64,000 nucleotides of DNA. Origin: Devosia indica (lineage in GTDB: Bacteria > Pseudomonadota > Alphaproteobacteria > Rhizobiales > Devosiaceae). Below are positions 36,669 through 44,800 of the stretch, one piece after another; position 1 is the first letter of the stretch, and every line of letters begins with the position of its first letter. The notes under the pieces were generated by a model, which was given only the letters and a program-made list of their open reading frames with translations, was not told the DNA's origin and did no database searches. The stretch covers positions 1-64,000 of the forward strand of contig NZ_PYVZ01000019.1 of assembly GCF_003056405.1 (NCBI RefSeq), in the 5' to 3' direction. The translations under genes were made by a program, and so were the position numbers.

Positions 36669-37127
36669 TTAGCTCGAAATCATCCGGTTGTGCAGGGCCA
36701 CGGCAAGGCGCCCCAAAGTCTGGTCGGCCAGCAGGCGGCGCGCCTCGGACAATGTCGCCCAATGGCGCATGCGCTGCCCCTTTTCCTTGTAGTCGTCGAG
36801 CTGCTGCGTCACGCGCAGTGGATAGAGATCGACATCGACCAGCCCGACATTGTTCCCGCCAGCACCGGTCCGGTAGGTGCCGATGATTTCACTGGAGATT
36901 TCACCCAAAACGCCTGCCTCTTCCTGCGCCTCGATGGCGGCGCTCTCCCAGGGCGTCATGTCAGGTTCAATGGCGCCCTTGGGGAAGATCCACTTGCCGC
37001 TGCGGCGCGATGTGATCAGCAGGAACGCCATGCGACCTTCAACGATCGCATAGGGCAAGGCGCCCGATTGGCGCAGGCCCGATGCGGTTTCGACCCGCGG
37101 GCTCCAATGTTTCAGTAAGTCGCGCAT
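36669..37127 (-). CDS. Nudix hydrolase with a variant Nudix box
   Basis: A 152-residue cytosolic Nudix-fold protein. The box reads GAIEPDMTPWESAAIEAQEE followed by AGVLG; compared with GX5EX7REUXEEXGU the first glutamate is methionine and the REU arginine is isoleucine, while the metal-binding EE pair is kept. WIFPKGAIE precedes it. Relatives in Rhizobiales hydrolyse nucleoside or inositol diphosphates (DIPP-like). Either a GTG at 37142 or the ATG at 37127 could start it, with no ribosome binding site to decide. Convergent with pit, 31 bases apart. Confidence 0.85.
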   Translation of the reverse strand: MRDLLKHWSPRVETASGLRQSGALPYAIVEGRMAFLLITSRRSGKWIFPKGAIEPDMTPWESAAIEAQEEAGVLGEISSEIIGTYRTGAGGNNVGLVDVDLYPLRVTQQLDDYKEKGQRMRHWATLSEARRLLADQTLGRLAVALHNRMISS

Positions 37128-37196
37128 ATCGTTCAACGGCACATGTTCGAGTCGACACTTACCCTAGCCGGACAGATGTTGCACGCGATTGCAAGC

Positions 37197-37217
37197 AAAA
37201 GGGGCCCAGCGGGCCCC
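37197..37217 (-). terminator. Rho-independent terminator of cspA
   Basis: Minus-strand GGGGCCC, three-base loop, GGGCCCC, TTTT, 67 bases after the cspA stop. Confidence 0.8.
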
Positions 37218-37284
37218 TTCCATTCCGGTTCTTCACCGTTTCCTTCAGAAACGGCACAGACCGGTCAATATCTGCGTCTTGCGA

Positions 37285-37500
37285 TTAGCTCAGCAGGGTC
37301 AGATCGGTGGCCGAAACCTTGCCGTCGCGGCCGGTCTGCAGCTCGAAGCTCACCTTGTCGCCTTCATAAAGACCCTGCAGGCCCGAGCGCTGCACGGCGG
37401 AAATGTGGACGAAAGCATCCTTTTCGCCGTTATCGGGCGAAATGAAGCCGTAGCCCTTGGTAGTGTTGAAGAATTTCACGGTCCCGGTGATGGCGGCCAT
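37285..37500 (-). CDS. cspA: Cold-shock protein CspA family
   Basis: A 71-residue single cold-shock domain that binds single-stranded RNA and acts as RNA chaperone. RNP1 is KGYGFISPD (15-23) and RNP2 DAFVHISAV (28-36), with the opening GTVKFFNTTKG. I start at the ATG at 37500, seven bases after AGAGGA; the in-frame extension to 37587 is 5' leader. A good promoter about 160 bases upstream leaves a long leader, as usual for cold-shock genes whose mRNA folds respond to temperature. Confidence 0.95.
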   Translation of the reverse strand: MAAITGTVKFFNTTKGYGFISPDNGEKDAFVHISAVQRSGLQGLYEGDKVSFELQTGRDGKVSATDLTLLS

Positions 37501-37661
37501 GTCTTGGTCCTCTAAGTCTGTTGTGCCGCAACGTGCGGCGGAAGGGTTTGTCCGGGAGTGTGCAATTTTTCCGGACTTACGGTTCACGAGATCAGGAGGT
37601 AGCCAAGTTTCCGGCAGGCCGGTCGTTCAGATAGCGCAAGACAAGTGGCACGTATGCCTAA

Positions 37662-37690
37662 ATTATCGCTGTTTTTGTTGACTTTTTCAA
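37662..37690 (-). promoter_or_regulatory. Sigma-70 promoter for cspA with long 5' leader
   Basis: On the minus strand TTGAAA (37690-37685), a 17-base spacer, GATAAT (37667-37662). Transcription should begin near 37655, leaving a leader of about 155 bases (37501-37655) that carries no gene. Confidence 0.7.
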
Positions 37691-37730
37691 GGCCACCCTG
37701 CGCGTTCAATCGATTGCTCGCACCTGTTCA

Positions 37731-37763
37731 AAACAACACCCGGTCGGGGGGCCAACCGGGTGT
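37731..37763 (-). terminator. Terminator of the glycine-zipper lipoprotein gene
   Basis: ACACCCGGT pairs with ACCGGGTGT over nine bases, followed on the minus strand by TGTTTTG, 56 bases after the stop codon. Confidence 0.65.
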
Positions 37764-37819
37764 GTGGCGCCTGGGGGCGCTTGGCCGCAGGGGGCGCTGC
37801 GGCTTGGCGATGCAGCGCG

Positions 37820-38095
37820 TTATCCGCGCGGGCAAGTATCGATATAGCGGGTGCCGTCACGGCGTTCGTAAACGCAGCGGTCGCGGCTCGTGCCATAATA
37901 ACCAAGAAGCTCGCCGGCAGCCGCACCGGCCACGGCACCGATACCGGCACCAACAGCCGTGCCGACAACATTGCCGCCAGTTGCGGTGGCACCGACAATG
38001 CCGCCACCAATGGCACCCACGGTCGCACCCTGCTGGGTGGTGGTGCAGGCGGCCAGGGACAGGGCGGTTGCGGCGATAATCAGGATCTTGTGCAT
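37820..38095 (-). CDS. Glycine-zipper outer-membrane-type lipoprotein
   Basis: A 91-residue lipoprotein. The signal MHKILIIAATALSLAAC ends in the lipobox LAAC with the lipidated cysteine at 17. Residues 25-65 are a glycine zipper (GATVGAIGGGIVGATATGG, then AVGAGIGAVAGAAAGELLG), as in YMGG/Rick_17kDa-like envelope proteins, and the tail has two cysteines in RCVYERRDGTRYIDTC. The ATG at 38095 has GGAGG five bases upstream. Probably anchored in the outer membrane; function unknown. Followed by a terminator. Confidence 0.82.
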   Translation of the reverse strand: MHKILIIAATALSLAACTTTQQGATVGAIGGGIVGATATGGNVVGTAVGAGIGAVAGAAAGELLGYYGTSRDRCVYERRDGTRYIDTCPRG

Positions 38096-38175
38096 TAATT
38101 CCTCCAACGAAACACTCGCACGAAGGAATGCACGGCCCCGTGAATGGTTCCGGCCGGGTTTTAAACTTTATTAAT

Positions 38176-38535
38176 TCAAGCCCGGCCTTTGCCGACCAAG
38201 CCGGCCAGAGCCAGTCCCGCCCAGCCCAGCATCATCAAGCCGCCGCCCAGCGGTGCCGCCCCGCCAAACAACCCCTGCCCCACATATTGGCGCATCGCCA
38301 GGTCGCCGCCAAACAACAGCGTACCAATTGCCAGCACCAGCCCGGCGCCCAACAGCACGCGTCCCTGCCCGAACAGCCCCAGCGCCACCAGCACCGGCGC
38401 ATGGGCCAGGAACATCGTCTCCAGGGCGCCCAGGTTCCGGCTCTCGCCATGTGAAGCGGCAGCCGCTGCGGCAACGCCGAGCGCCCCCATCAGGCCGGCA
38501 AGCACCAGCAAATGTCTTGGCACCAATCTGGCCAT
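38176..38535 (-). CDS. DUF423 family membrane protein
   Basis: A 119-residue membrane protein with four hydrophobic segments. Typical DUF423 features are the opening LAGLMGALGVAAAAAASHG (12-30), where a conserved histidine closes the first helix, the middle LFAHAPVLVALGL-like FLAHAPVLVALGLFGQGR, and the final GGGLMMLGWAGLALAGL. The family has no known function. AGGAG is six bases before the ATG at 38535; the in-frame region to 38652 is not part of the protein. Divergent from the MATE gene. Confidence 0.85.
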   Translation of the reverse strand: MARLVPRHLLVLAGLMGALGVAAAAAASHGESRNLGALETMFLAHAPVLVALGLFGQGRVLLGAGLVLAIGTLLFGGDLAMRQYVGQGLFGGAAPLGGGLMMLGWAGLALAGLVGKGRA

Positions 38536-38615
38536 CTCATGCTCCTGGCATTGGTCCTGCTTTCGCGCCGGACCGGATTGGACTACAGCATGGGCTGCGA
38601 GTGAGAGACATGACA

Positions 38616-40031
38616 ATGAGCGACAACGTCGCGGCGGCCCGTGCGGCGCCACAGACCCCCATGGCCAAGTCCGGCTGGGGCACGGAGTTCCGTGCCACCT
38701 TTGCTTTGGCCTGGCCCCTGGTCATCGCCCAGGTGGCCCAGAATGCCCTGCAGGCCACCGATGTCCTGATGATGGGCTGGCTCGGGCCGGAAGCGCTTGC
38801 TGCCGGCACACTGGCCAACAGCTTCCTCATGCCGCTGTTTCTCTTTGGCGTCGGCGTGGTCGGCGCGGTGGCACCGCTGACCGCCCAGGCCCGCGGTAGG
38901 CGGGACATCAAGGCGATCCGCCGTGTCGTACGCCAGGGCTTCTGGGCCGCTATCCTCCTGGCTCTGCTGCTCGCGCCGGTCCTCCTACAGATCCGCACGG
39001 TCTATGGCTGGCTCGGCCAGGACCCGGTCCTGGCCGCCCGGGCCGAGGAATACATCCAGATCGCCGTCCTGATGCTGGTGCCCGCCATGGGCGTCATCGT
39101 CCTGCGCTCCTTCCTCTCCACCTTTGATTCCACGCGCATCATTCTGGTCATCACGGTGGGCGGCGTGATCGTCAACGCCATCACCAACTACCTGTTGATG
39201 TTTGGCAATTTCGGCCTGCCGCGGCTGGAATTGCGCGGCGCCGCCATCGCCACGGTCCTGACCAATGTGTTCATGCTCGGCGCCATGCTGACCTATGTGC
39301 TGCGCCACCGCCGCTTCAAGCGCTTCAACATTCTCATCCGCTTCTGGAAGCCCGATTGGCCCCGCTTCCGCGAGATCTTCCGCATCGGCACGCCGATTGG
39401 CCTGACCGTGTTGGCTGAAGTTGGGCTGTTCGCCGCCGCCGCCATTCTGATGGGCCGGCTGGGTACCGATGAACTGGCCGCCCATGCCGTTGCGCTGCAA
39501 TGCGCCTCGCTGGCCTTCATGGTGCCGTTGGGACTCGGGATCGCCGCCACGGTGCGCGTCGGCGTCGCCTATGGCCGCAAGGACATCGAAGGCATCCGCA
39601 AGGCGGGCTGGATGAGCTTTCTGCTCGGCACCGGCTTCATGGCGGTCTCGGCCCTGACCTTCATCCTGTTTGGTCCGGCCATTGTTGCCCTGTTCCTCGA
39701 TCGGGCCTTGCCACAGAACCAGGCCGCTCTGGTCTTCGCCGCCACCTATCTCGCCATTGCCGGGCTGTTTCAGCTCGTCGATGGCGCCCAGGTTGTCGCC
39801 GCCCATGCCCTGCGCGGTTTGAGCGACACCAAGGTGCCCATGCTCATGGCCATTTTCGGCTATTGGTTCGTCGGCCTGCCCGTCGCCTGGCTCCTGGGCT
39901 ATGTGCTCGACCTGCGCGGTGTCGGCATCTGGCTCGGCCTGGCGGCCGGCCTCGCCTTCGTCGCCGTGCTGCTGGTCGGCCGCTTTGCGCTCCGCGAGCG
40001 CCTGGGCCTGCTGCGCAACATCAACGCCTAA
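38616..40031 (+). CDS. MATE-family multidrug efflux transporter
   Basis: A 471-residue MOP-superfamily carrier of the NorM type with 12 membrane segments in two homologous halves. The first half has LVIAQVAQNALQATDVLMMG (about 38-57) and GVGVVGAVAPLTAQARG, the second GTPIGLTVLAEVGLFAAAAIL and ALQCASLAFMVPLGLGIAAT (about 295-315). It exports cationic drugs or metabolites with Na+ or H+. Two ATGs (38610, 38616) are possible; GAGAG is eight bases before the second. Its TAA overlaps the miaA stop on the other strand by three bases. Confidence 0.92.
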   Translation: MSDNVAAARAAPQTPMAKSGWGTEFRATFALAWPLVIAQVAQNALQATDVLMMGWLGPEALAAGTLANSFLMPLFLFGVGVVGAVAPLTAQARGRRDIKAIRRVVRQGFWAAILLALLLAPVLLQIRTVYGWLGQDPVLAARAEEYIQIAVLMLVPAMGVIVLRSFLSTFDSTRIILVITVGGVIVNAITNYLLMFGNFGLPRLELRGAAIATVLTNVFMLGAMLTYVLRHRRFKRFNILIRFWKPDWPRFREIFRIGTPIGLTVLAEVGLFAAAAILMGRLGTDELAAHAVALQCASLAFMVPLGLGIAATVRVGVAYGRKDIEGIRKAGWMSFLLGTGFMAVSALTFILFGPAIVALFLDRALPQNQAALVFAATYLAIAGLFQLVDGAQVVAAHALRGLSDTKVPMLMAIFGYWFVGLPVAWLLGYVLDLRGVGIWLGLAAGLAFVAVLLVGRFALRERLGLLRNINA

Positions 40032-40918
40032 GGGGCCTTGCCCTCAAGACCCAGGCGTGGCCAATCGCCCATGCGGTTGCGGAACCAGGTGCGCTGCCGC
40101 TTGGCATATTGATGGGTGGCGATGGTGGCCAGCGTGATCGCTTCGCCCTGGCTATGCACCCCATCGAGCCAGTCGGAAATCTCACGCACGCCGATGGCTT
40201 TCATCACCGGCAGGCTCGGATCGAGCTTCAGCGCCCGCAGCGCCTCAACCTCTTCGACCGCGCCACTGGCAAACATGACCTCAAAACGCCGCGCAATGCG
40301 CTCGCGCAATACATCGCGATCCGGCGAAAGCACCATGCGCTCGACCGACCATCCGTCCAGCAGCCCCGGCTGCTGATCGTCCTGGAAACTCGACAGCGCC
40401 CGCCCCGTCGCGCGTTTCACCGCAATGGCCCGCGTCACCCGCTGCGGATCGGCCACCTTGAGGCGTCTGGCTGTCACCGGGTCCTCCGCCTCAAGCAGGG
40501 CCATCCGCTGCGGTTCTTCAAGCGCTTGAATCTCTTGTTGAACTTCAAAGGTCAGCGCGGTGGAAATTTCCGGCACATCGGCGAATCCATTTGTCAGAGC
40601 TTCAAAGTAAAGCCCTGTTCCACCGACAAAAATCAGTTCACGCGCCGGATCGACCTCTTCCAGGATTGCCTGCGCAGCCCGCACCCATTGCCCGGTCGAA
40701 AACCGCTCGGCGGCCGGCACGATGCCATAAAGACGATGCTCTGCCTCTGCTTGATCCGCGACACTCGGGCGGGCCGTCACGATCCGCAGCGTATCGTAAA
40801 CCTGCATGGCATCGGCATTGATGATGACGCCACCGCCTACGCGCGCACGCTCCAGTGCCAGCGCCGACTTGCCGCTGGCAGTCGGACCCGCTATCAGCAC
40901 AGCGCGCCTTTGGCCCAT
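40028..40918 (-). CDS. miaA: tRNA dimethylallyltransferase
   Basis: A 296-residue enzyme adding a dimethylallyl group to A37 of tRNAs that read UNN codons. The P-loop is IAGPTASGKSALAL (8-21), followed by the substrate motifs NADAMQVYDTLRIVTARPS (about 35-53), FVGGTGLYFEALTNG near 98, and FxNRMG-like WFRNRMGDW at the end. The ATG at 40918 has GGGAGAG seven bases upstream. It is divergent from serB across 30 bases, an arrangement seen in Rhizobiales. Confidence 0.96.
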   Translation of the reverse strand: MGQRRAVLIAGPTASGKSALALERARVGGGVIINADAMQVYDTLRIVTARPSVADQAEAEHRLYGIVPAAERFSTGQWVRAAQAILEEVDPARELIFVGGTGLYFEALTNGFADVPEISTALTFEVQQEIQALEEPQRMALLEAEDPVTARRLKVADPQRVTRAIAVKRATGRALSSFQDDQQPGLLDGWSVERMVLSPDRDVLRERIARRFEVMFASGAVEEVEALRALKLDPSLPVMKAIGVREISDWLDGVHSQGEAITLATIATHQYAKRQRTWFRNRMGDWPRLGLEGKAP

Positions 40919-40948
40919 CACCGAACTCTCCCGAAAGTTGTGCTCGCC

Positions 40949-41821
40949 ATGCCGGTCCTTTCCCTCATCGCCAATCCCGCCGACCCAGATTTGAGTGCAT
41001 CGTTGGCGCAGGCTGTGGTGGCCCAAACCGGCGGAGAACTCAACTGGCTGAACCACGGGGTAGCCTGCGACATTATCGAGCCCGGTGCGCCAGATGCACT
41101 GGCGATTGCCCGCGACATCATCGGCAACAAGGCCGTCGATGCCAATCTGGTGCCCACCGAAGGCCGTCGCAAGCTTCTCCTGGTCGCCGACATGGACTCC
41201 ACCATGATCGAGCAGGAATGCATCGACGAATTGGCCGCCGCTCTCGACCTCAAGCCACAGGTTGCCGAAATTACTGACCGCGCCATGCGCGGCGAACTCG
41301 ACTTCGCCCAGGCGCTGGACACCCGCGTTGCCCTGCTCAAGGGGCTTGAGCGCAAGGTGGTCGAGGCGGTGCGCCGCGAGGCCATCACCCTGACCCCTGG
41401 CGGGCGCGCCCTGGTGCAGACCATGAAGGCCTATGGCGCCTATACCTCGCTTGTCTCAGGCGGTTTTACCCTGTTCGCCGACTATTTTGCCAAGCGCATC
41501 GGCTTCGACGAAGCCATTGCCAATGTGCTCGAATTCGAAGGCGACAGCCTCACCGGTACGGTAGCCAAGCCCATCGTGGACAAGAACACCAAGCGCGAGC
41601 GACTGCTGGCACTGGCCAGCGAACGCAATCTCGACCTGACGCGCACCATGGCGGTCGGCGATGGCGCCAACGACCTCGACATGATCGGGGCCGCCGGCTT
41701 CGGTGTAGCACTGCACGCCAAGCCTGCGGTCGCCGAGGCTGCCGGCATCCGCATCGACCATGGCGACCTGACTGCCCTGCTCTACCTGCAGGGCTATTAC
41801 GACGACGAGTTCGTCCGCTAG
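40949..41821 (+). CDS. serB: Phosphoserine phosphatase
   Basis: A 290-residue HAD-superfamily phosphatase giving serine from phosphoserine. The catalytic DxD is in LLVADMDSTMIEQECIDELA (about 76-95), motif II in SLVSGGFTLF near 167, and motif IV/III in MAVGDGANDLDMIGAAGFG near 235. The N-terminal 70 residues form the ACT-like SerB domain. The ATG at 40949 has only a weak ribosome binding site. The TAG stop lies inside the first bases of a palindromic repeat that fills the following 100 bases. Confidence 0.96.
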   Translation: MPVLSLIANPADPDLSASLAQAVVAQTGGELNWLNHGVACDIIEPGAPDALAIARDIIGNKAVDANLVPTEGRRKLLLVADMDSTMIEQECIDELAAALDLKPQVAEITDRAMRGELDFAQALDTRVALLKGLERKVVEAVRREAITLTPGGRALVQTMKAYGAYTSLVSGGFTLFADYFAKRIGFDEAIANVLEFEGDSLTGTVAKPIVDKNTKRERLLALASERNLDLTRTMAVGDGANDLDMIGAAGFGVALHAKPAVAEAAGIRIDHGDLTALLYLQGYYDDEFVR

Positions 41822-41924
41822 AGCGTTTCCCGCAAAGGTGGCAACGGTTTTGCGGTTCGGAAACACGACAAGACAAAGATTTGGAGCTGTCTCGCCGTTT
41901 CATTGAAACGATGAGACGCTCTAG
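41818..41924. repeat. Palindrome-bounded intergenic repeat supplying the serB stop codon
   Basis: Bounded by CTAGAGCGT (41818-41826) and its exact inverse ACGCTCTAG (41916-41924), with GTTTC and GAAAC inner arms and a TTTCATTGAAA palindrome near the right end. The composition and ends match AGAGCGTTTC-type intergenic repeats frequent in Rhizobiales. The serB TAG is part of the left end. No gene inside. Confidence 0.55.
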
Positions 41925-41939
41925 TCACCCCTTCAACAG

Positions 41940-41974
41940 AAAAGGCCGGCGCAGTTTCCTGCGCCGGCCTTTTT
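41940..41974. terminator. Bidirectional terminator between serB and hflC
   Basis: GGCCGGCGCA and TGCGCCGGCC pair over ten bases around a six-base loop, with TTTTTC on the plus side and TTTTC on the minus side. Confidence 0.85.
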
Positions 41975-41992
41975 CTTGAGATAAGTTGCGGC

Positions 41993-43108
41993 TTACTGGC
42001 TGGCCGGCACTTCGGTCGGGGTTGCCCCTTCGACCGCTGGCGGGTTCTCCTCAGCCGGAGGCGGGGCCTCGGTACCAACGGTCGGCTGCAGTTCCGAACC
42101 ATCGTCCAGGGTCATGGTCGGCGCGACGGTCTCCTCGATGCCCAGGCCATCCAGTGCCGGCTCGTCTGAGCTGGTGCTGGGCTGAGGCGCCGATTGCTGC
42201 GGCAGCGGCGTGGCAAACGAGGTGCTGGCCGCCGGGATTTCGCCGTCCGAACCGAAGTAGCGGAAGAAGGCACTGTCAGGCGAGAGGACCATGGTCGTGC
42301 CGGTATTGCCCAGCGCGGTCCGGTAGGATTCCATCGAGCGATAGAACTCGAAGAATTCCGCGTCCTGCCCATAAGCCGAGGCAAAGATGCGGCTCCGTTC
42401 GGCGTCGCCTGTACCACGGATGATTTCGGCATCGCGTGTCGCAGCAGCGACGATTTCCACGGCCTGACGTTCGGCAATGGCGCGCAGGCTCTGCGCCTGT
42501 TCCTGACCACGGGCACGCAGCAGCGCAGCCTCGGCCAGACGTTCGGCACGCATACGCTCATAGGTCCGTTCGGACACTTCATCGGCAAGATCGGTCCGCA
42601 GGATGCGCACATCGACGATCTCGATGCCAAGCTCGGCCATTTCCGGACGGATCAGGTCGCGCGCTTCGTCCATCATCTGCGGGCGCTGCTCGGAGAGAGC
42701 CGCGTTGAACTCACGCAGACCATAGACCTGACGCAGGGCAGCGTCGAAACGCGTGGCGATACGATCCTGCGCGACCGACAACTGGCCCAGGGCCCGCTGG
42801 CGGAACAGCACCGGATCGACGATCTTGTAGGTCAGGAAGGCGTCCACCTCGTAGAAGGCACCGCCCGAGACCTGCACGGTCATGTCGGCGATATCCTGGC
42901 GCAGCAGACGATCTTCGATGATCTGCACGCTGTCCACGATATCGGTCGGGATCTTGAAATAGAGACCCGGCTCGGTGCGGACATCGGTGATCTGGCCGAA
43001 GCGCAGAACGATGGCCTGCTCACGCTCATTGACCACATAGATCGAGGAGAACAGCACATAAAGCGCCGCCACCAGGACGGCGCCAATGATAAAGAGACGA
43101 TTGCTCAT
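41993..43108 (-). CDS. hflC: FtsH modulator HflC (SPFH/band 7)
   Basis: A 371-residue band-7 protein with one N-terminal membrane anchor (about 5-24, then VVNEREQAIVLRFGQITDV) and the SPFH domain facing the periplasm. The coiled region around ERMRAERLAEAALLRARGQEQ and SYRTAL near 265 match HflC. With HflK it forms the cage around FtsH protease and limits turnover of membrane proteins. Compared with enterobacterial HflC (about 330) it has a proline- and acid-rich tail of about 75 residues (from 295). It starts three bases after hflK. Confidence 0.95.
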   Translation of the reverse strand: MSNRLFIIGAVLVAALYVLFSSIYVVNEREQAIVLRFGQITDVRTEPGLYFKIPTDIVDSVQIIEDRLLRQDIADMTVQVSGGAFYEVDAFLTYKIVDPVLFRQRALGQLSVAQDRIATRFDAALRQVYGLREFNAALSEQRPQMMDEARDLIRPEMAELGIEIVDVRILRTDLADEVSERTYERMRAERLAEAALLRARGQEQAQSLRAIAERQAVEIVAAATRDAEIIRGTGDAERSRIFASAYGQDAEFFEFYRSMESYRTALGNTGTTMVLSPDSAFFRYFGSDGEIPAASTSFATPLPQQSAPQPSTSSDEPALDGLGIEETVAPTMTLDDGSELQPTVGTEAPPPAEENPPAVEGATPTEVPASQ

Positions 43109-43111
43109 GGC

Positions 43112-44212
43112 TTACTCCCCCGAACCGGTGTTTGCATTGGTGCGGGAGCGCAGCTCAGGCAGCGGCAGATAGGGCACGACGCCCGAACCACCGGCACCGT
43201 TCTCGACCAGCACCTTCTCGGAGGCGCCCAGCACCTGTTCCATGGTTTCCAGGAACAGACGTTTGCGGGTCACTTCGGGTGCGTTGACGTATTCGGCATA
43301 GACCGCGTTGAAGCGCTCGGCTTCACCGGTTGCTTCCTGCACGACGCGGTTCGAGTAAGCCGCAGCTTCTTCGCGCAGCGCTGCGGCCTGACCGCGGGCG
43401 TCACCCAGAAGGGTGTTGGCATAGGAGCGGGCTTCTTCCTGCAAACGGTCTTCGTCCTGCTCGGCACGCTGCACTTCGTTGAAGGCGTCGGCCACTTCAG
43501 CAGGCGGCGCGGCATTCTCGATCGAGATCTGCTGCACCGAAACGCCCATGCCGTAGGAATCGAGAATATCCTGGGTGATCTGCTGCACCTCGATGGCGAT
43601 CCCGGCGCGGTCGTCACGGAAAATATCCTGTGCCGGACGGCGGCCAACGATTTCGCGCATCGCGCTTTCCGCAGCGTTGCGCACCATTTCCTCGGGGTCA
43701 CGGACATTGATCACATAGTCGACCGGATTGCCCACCGACCAAAGCACGGCAAAACGCACGTCGACGATGTTCTGATCGCCCGAAAGCATCAGCCCGTCAT
43801 CGGCATTGCCGCGCGAACCCGACCCTGTCGCGGTGCCGATCGTGGTTTGGTTTTGCGAGGTGTTCACCTTCTCCACCGTTTCAATCGGCCAGAGATGGAA
43901 ATGCAGACCCGCAGTCGACAATTCCTGCTTGGGCGCACCCAGGCGGAATTCAACGCCGACTTCGGCTTCCTCGACAGTGTAGACCGAATTGACCACCCAG
44001 AAGGCGCCCAAGAGCAGGACACCACCGACCAGCAACCAGCGGCCACCCGGCAATCCGCCGCCAAACTGAGCGCGTCCGCGGTTCAGAATGTCTTCGAGAT
44101 TGGGAGTATTGTTACCCGGACGGCGTGGCCCGCCCCCGCCTCCCCCAGGCGCCTGGCCCCACGGTCCGCCACTATTGCGGCCGCCTCCGCCACCATTATT
44201 CTCCCAAGGCAT
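43112..44212 (-). CDS. hflK: FtsH modulator HflK (SPFH/band 7)
   Basis: A 366-residue band-7 partner of HflC. The first 60 residues are glycine- and proline-rich (MPWENNGGGGGRNSGG and PGGGGGGPRRPG), then a membrane helix LLVGGVLLLGAFWVVNSVYT (about 60-79) and an SPFH domain with GLHFHLWPIETVEKVNT and the helix ERQRQ-type FNEVQRAEQDEDRLQEEARS. Acts with HflC on FtsH at the inner membrane. Second to last of the thyA-to-hflC block; folA ends 63 bases upstream. Confidence 0.95.
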   Translation of the reverse strand: MPWENNGGGGGRNSGGPWGQAPGGGGGGPRRPGNNTPNLEDILNRGRAQFGGGLPGGRWLLVGGVLLLGAFWVVNSVYTVEEAEVGVEFRLGAPKQELSTAGLHFHLWPIETVEKVNTSQNQTTIGTATGSGSRGNADDGLMLSGDQNIVDVRFAVLWSVGNPVDYVINVRDPEEMVRNAAESAMREIVGRRPAQDIFRDDRAGIAIEVQQITQDILDSYGMGVSVQQISIENAAPPAEVADAFNEVQRAEQDEDRLQEEARSYANTLLGDARGQAAALREEAAAYSNRVVQEATGEAERFNAVYAEYVNAPEVTRKRLFLETMEQVLGASEKVLVENGAGGSGVVPYLPLPELRSRTNANTGSGE

Positions 44213-44275
44213 CGCATTCCTTTCGGTGTCTTCGAGAAATCATTGCTGCCATATATAGGCAAGGAGCCCGCCCGA

Positions 44276-44800
44276 TCAATGCGCGGCCCCGTGAATGCGT
44301 TCGTAAACCCTTATCGCATAGGTGGCCGGATCGCGCTCGGACCGGGGCATGTCCGGCTCATCGACAACACGCCATTCGCCCGGATCAATGGGCGGAAAAT
44401 GCACATCCCCGTCCGGCGCGAGATCGACATGGCTGATATAGAGCCGGTCCGCCAGCGGCATGGCCTGCGCGTATATGTCGCCGCCACCAATCACCATGAT
44501 TTCATTCTGGTCGCTGGCCTCGGCAAGCCGCCGTGCGGCGGCCAGGGCCTCTTGCAGGCTGTGGCGCACCAGAACGCCCTCGGGGCGATAATCATGTTGC
44601 CGCGTCACCACGATATGCGGACGCCCAGGCAGTGGCTTGGGAAATGTCTCGAACTGCTTGCGGCCCATGACCATGGGCTTACCCATCGTGGTCTGCTTGA
44701 ACCAGGCAAAGTCCGACGGAATGCGCCATGGCATGGACTGGCTCGCGCCAATCACATTGTTGCGCGCCACCGCCGCGATCAGGGAAATGAGAACGCTCAT
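44276..44800 (-). CDS. folA: Dihydrofolate reductase
   Basis: A 174-residue DHFR. SLIAAVARNNVIGASQSMPW (6-25) with the catalytic acidic residue in the following RIPSDFAWFK, the NADPH loop MGRKQFETFPKPLPGR near 46, and MVIGGGDIYAQAMPLADRLY near 103-122. It regenerates tetrahydrofolate, which ThyA (two kilobases upstream on the same strand) oxidises. The ATG at 44800 overlaps the GNAT stop (ATGA), so translation is coupled; an in-frame upstream extension to 44851 overlaps the GNAT gene and is rejected. Confidence 0.96.
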   Translation of the reverse strand: MSVLISLIAAVARNNVIGASQSMPWRIPSDFAWFKQTTMGKPMVMGRKQFETFPKPLPGRPHIVVTRQHDYRPEGVLVRHSLQEALAAARRLAEASDQNEIMVIGGGDIYAQAMPLADRLYISHVDLAPDGDVHFPPIDPGEWRVVDEPDMPRSERDPATYAIRVYERIHGAAH

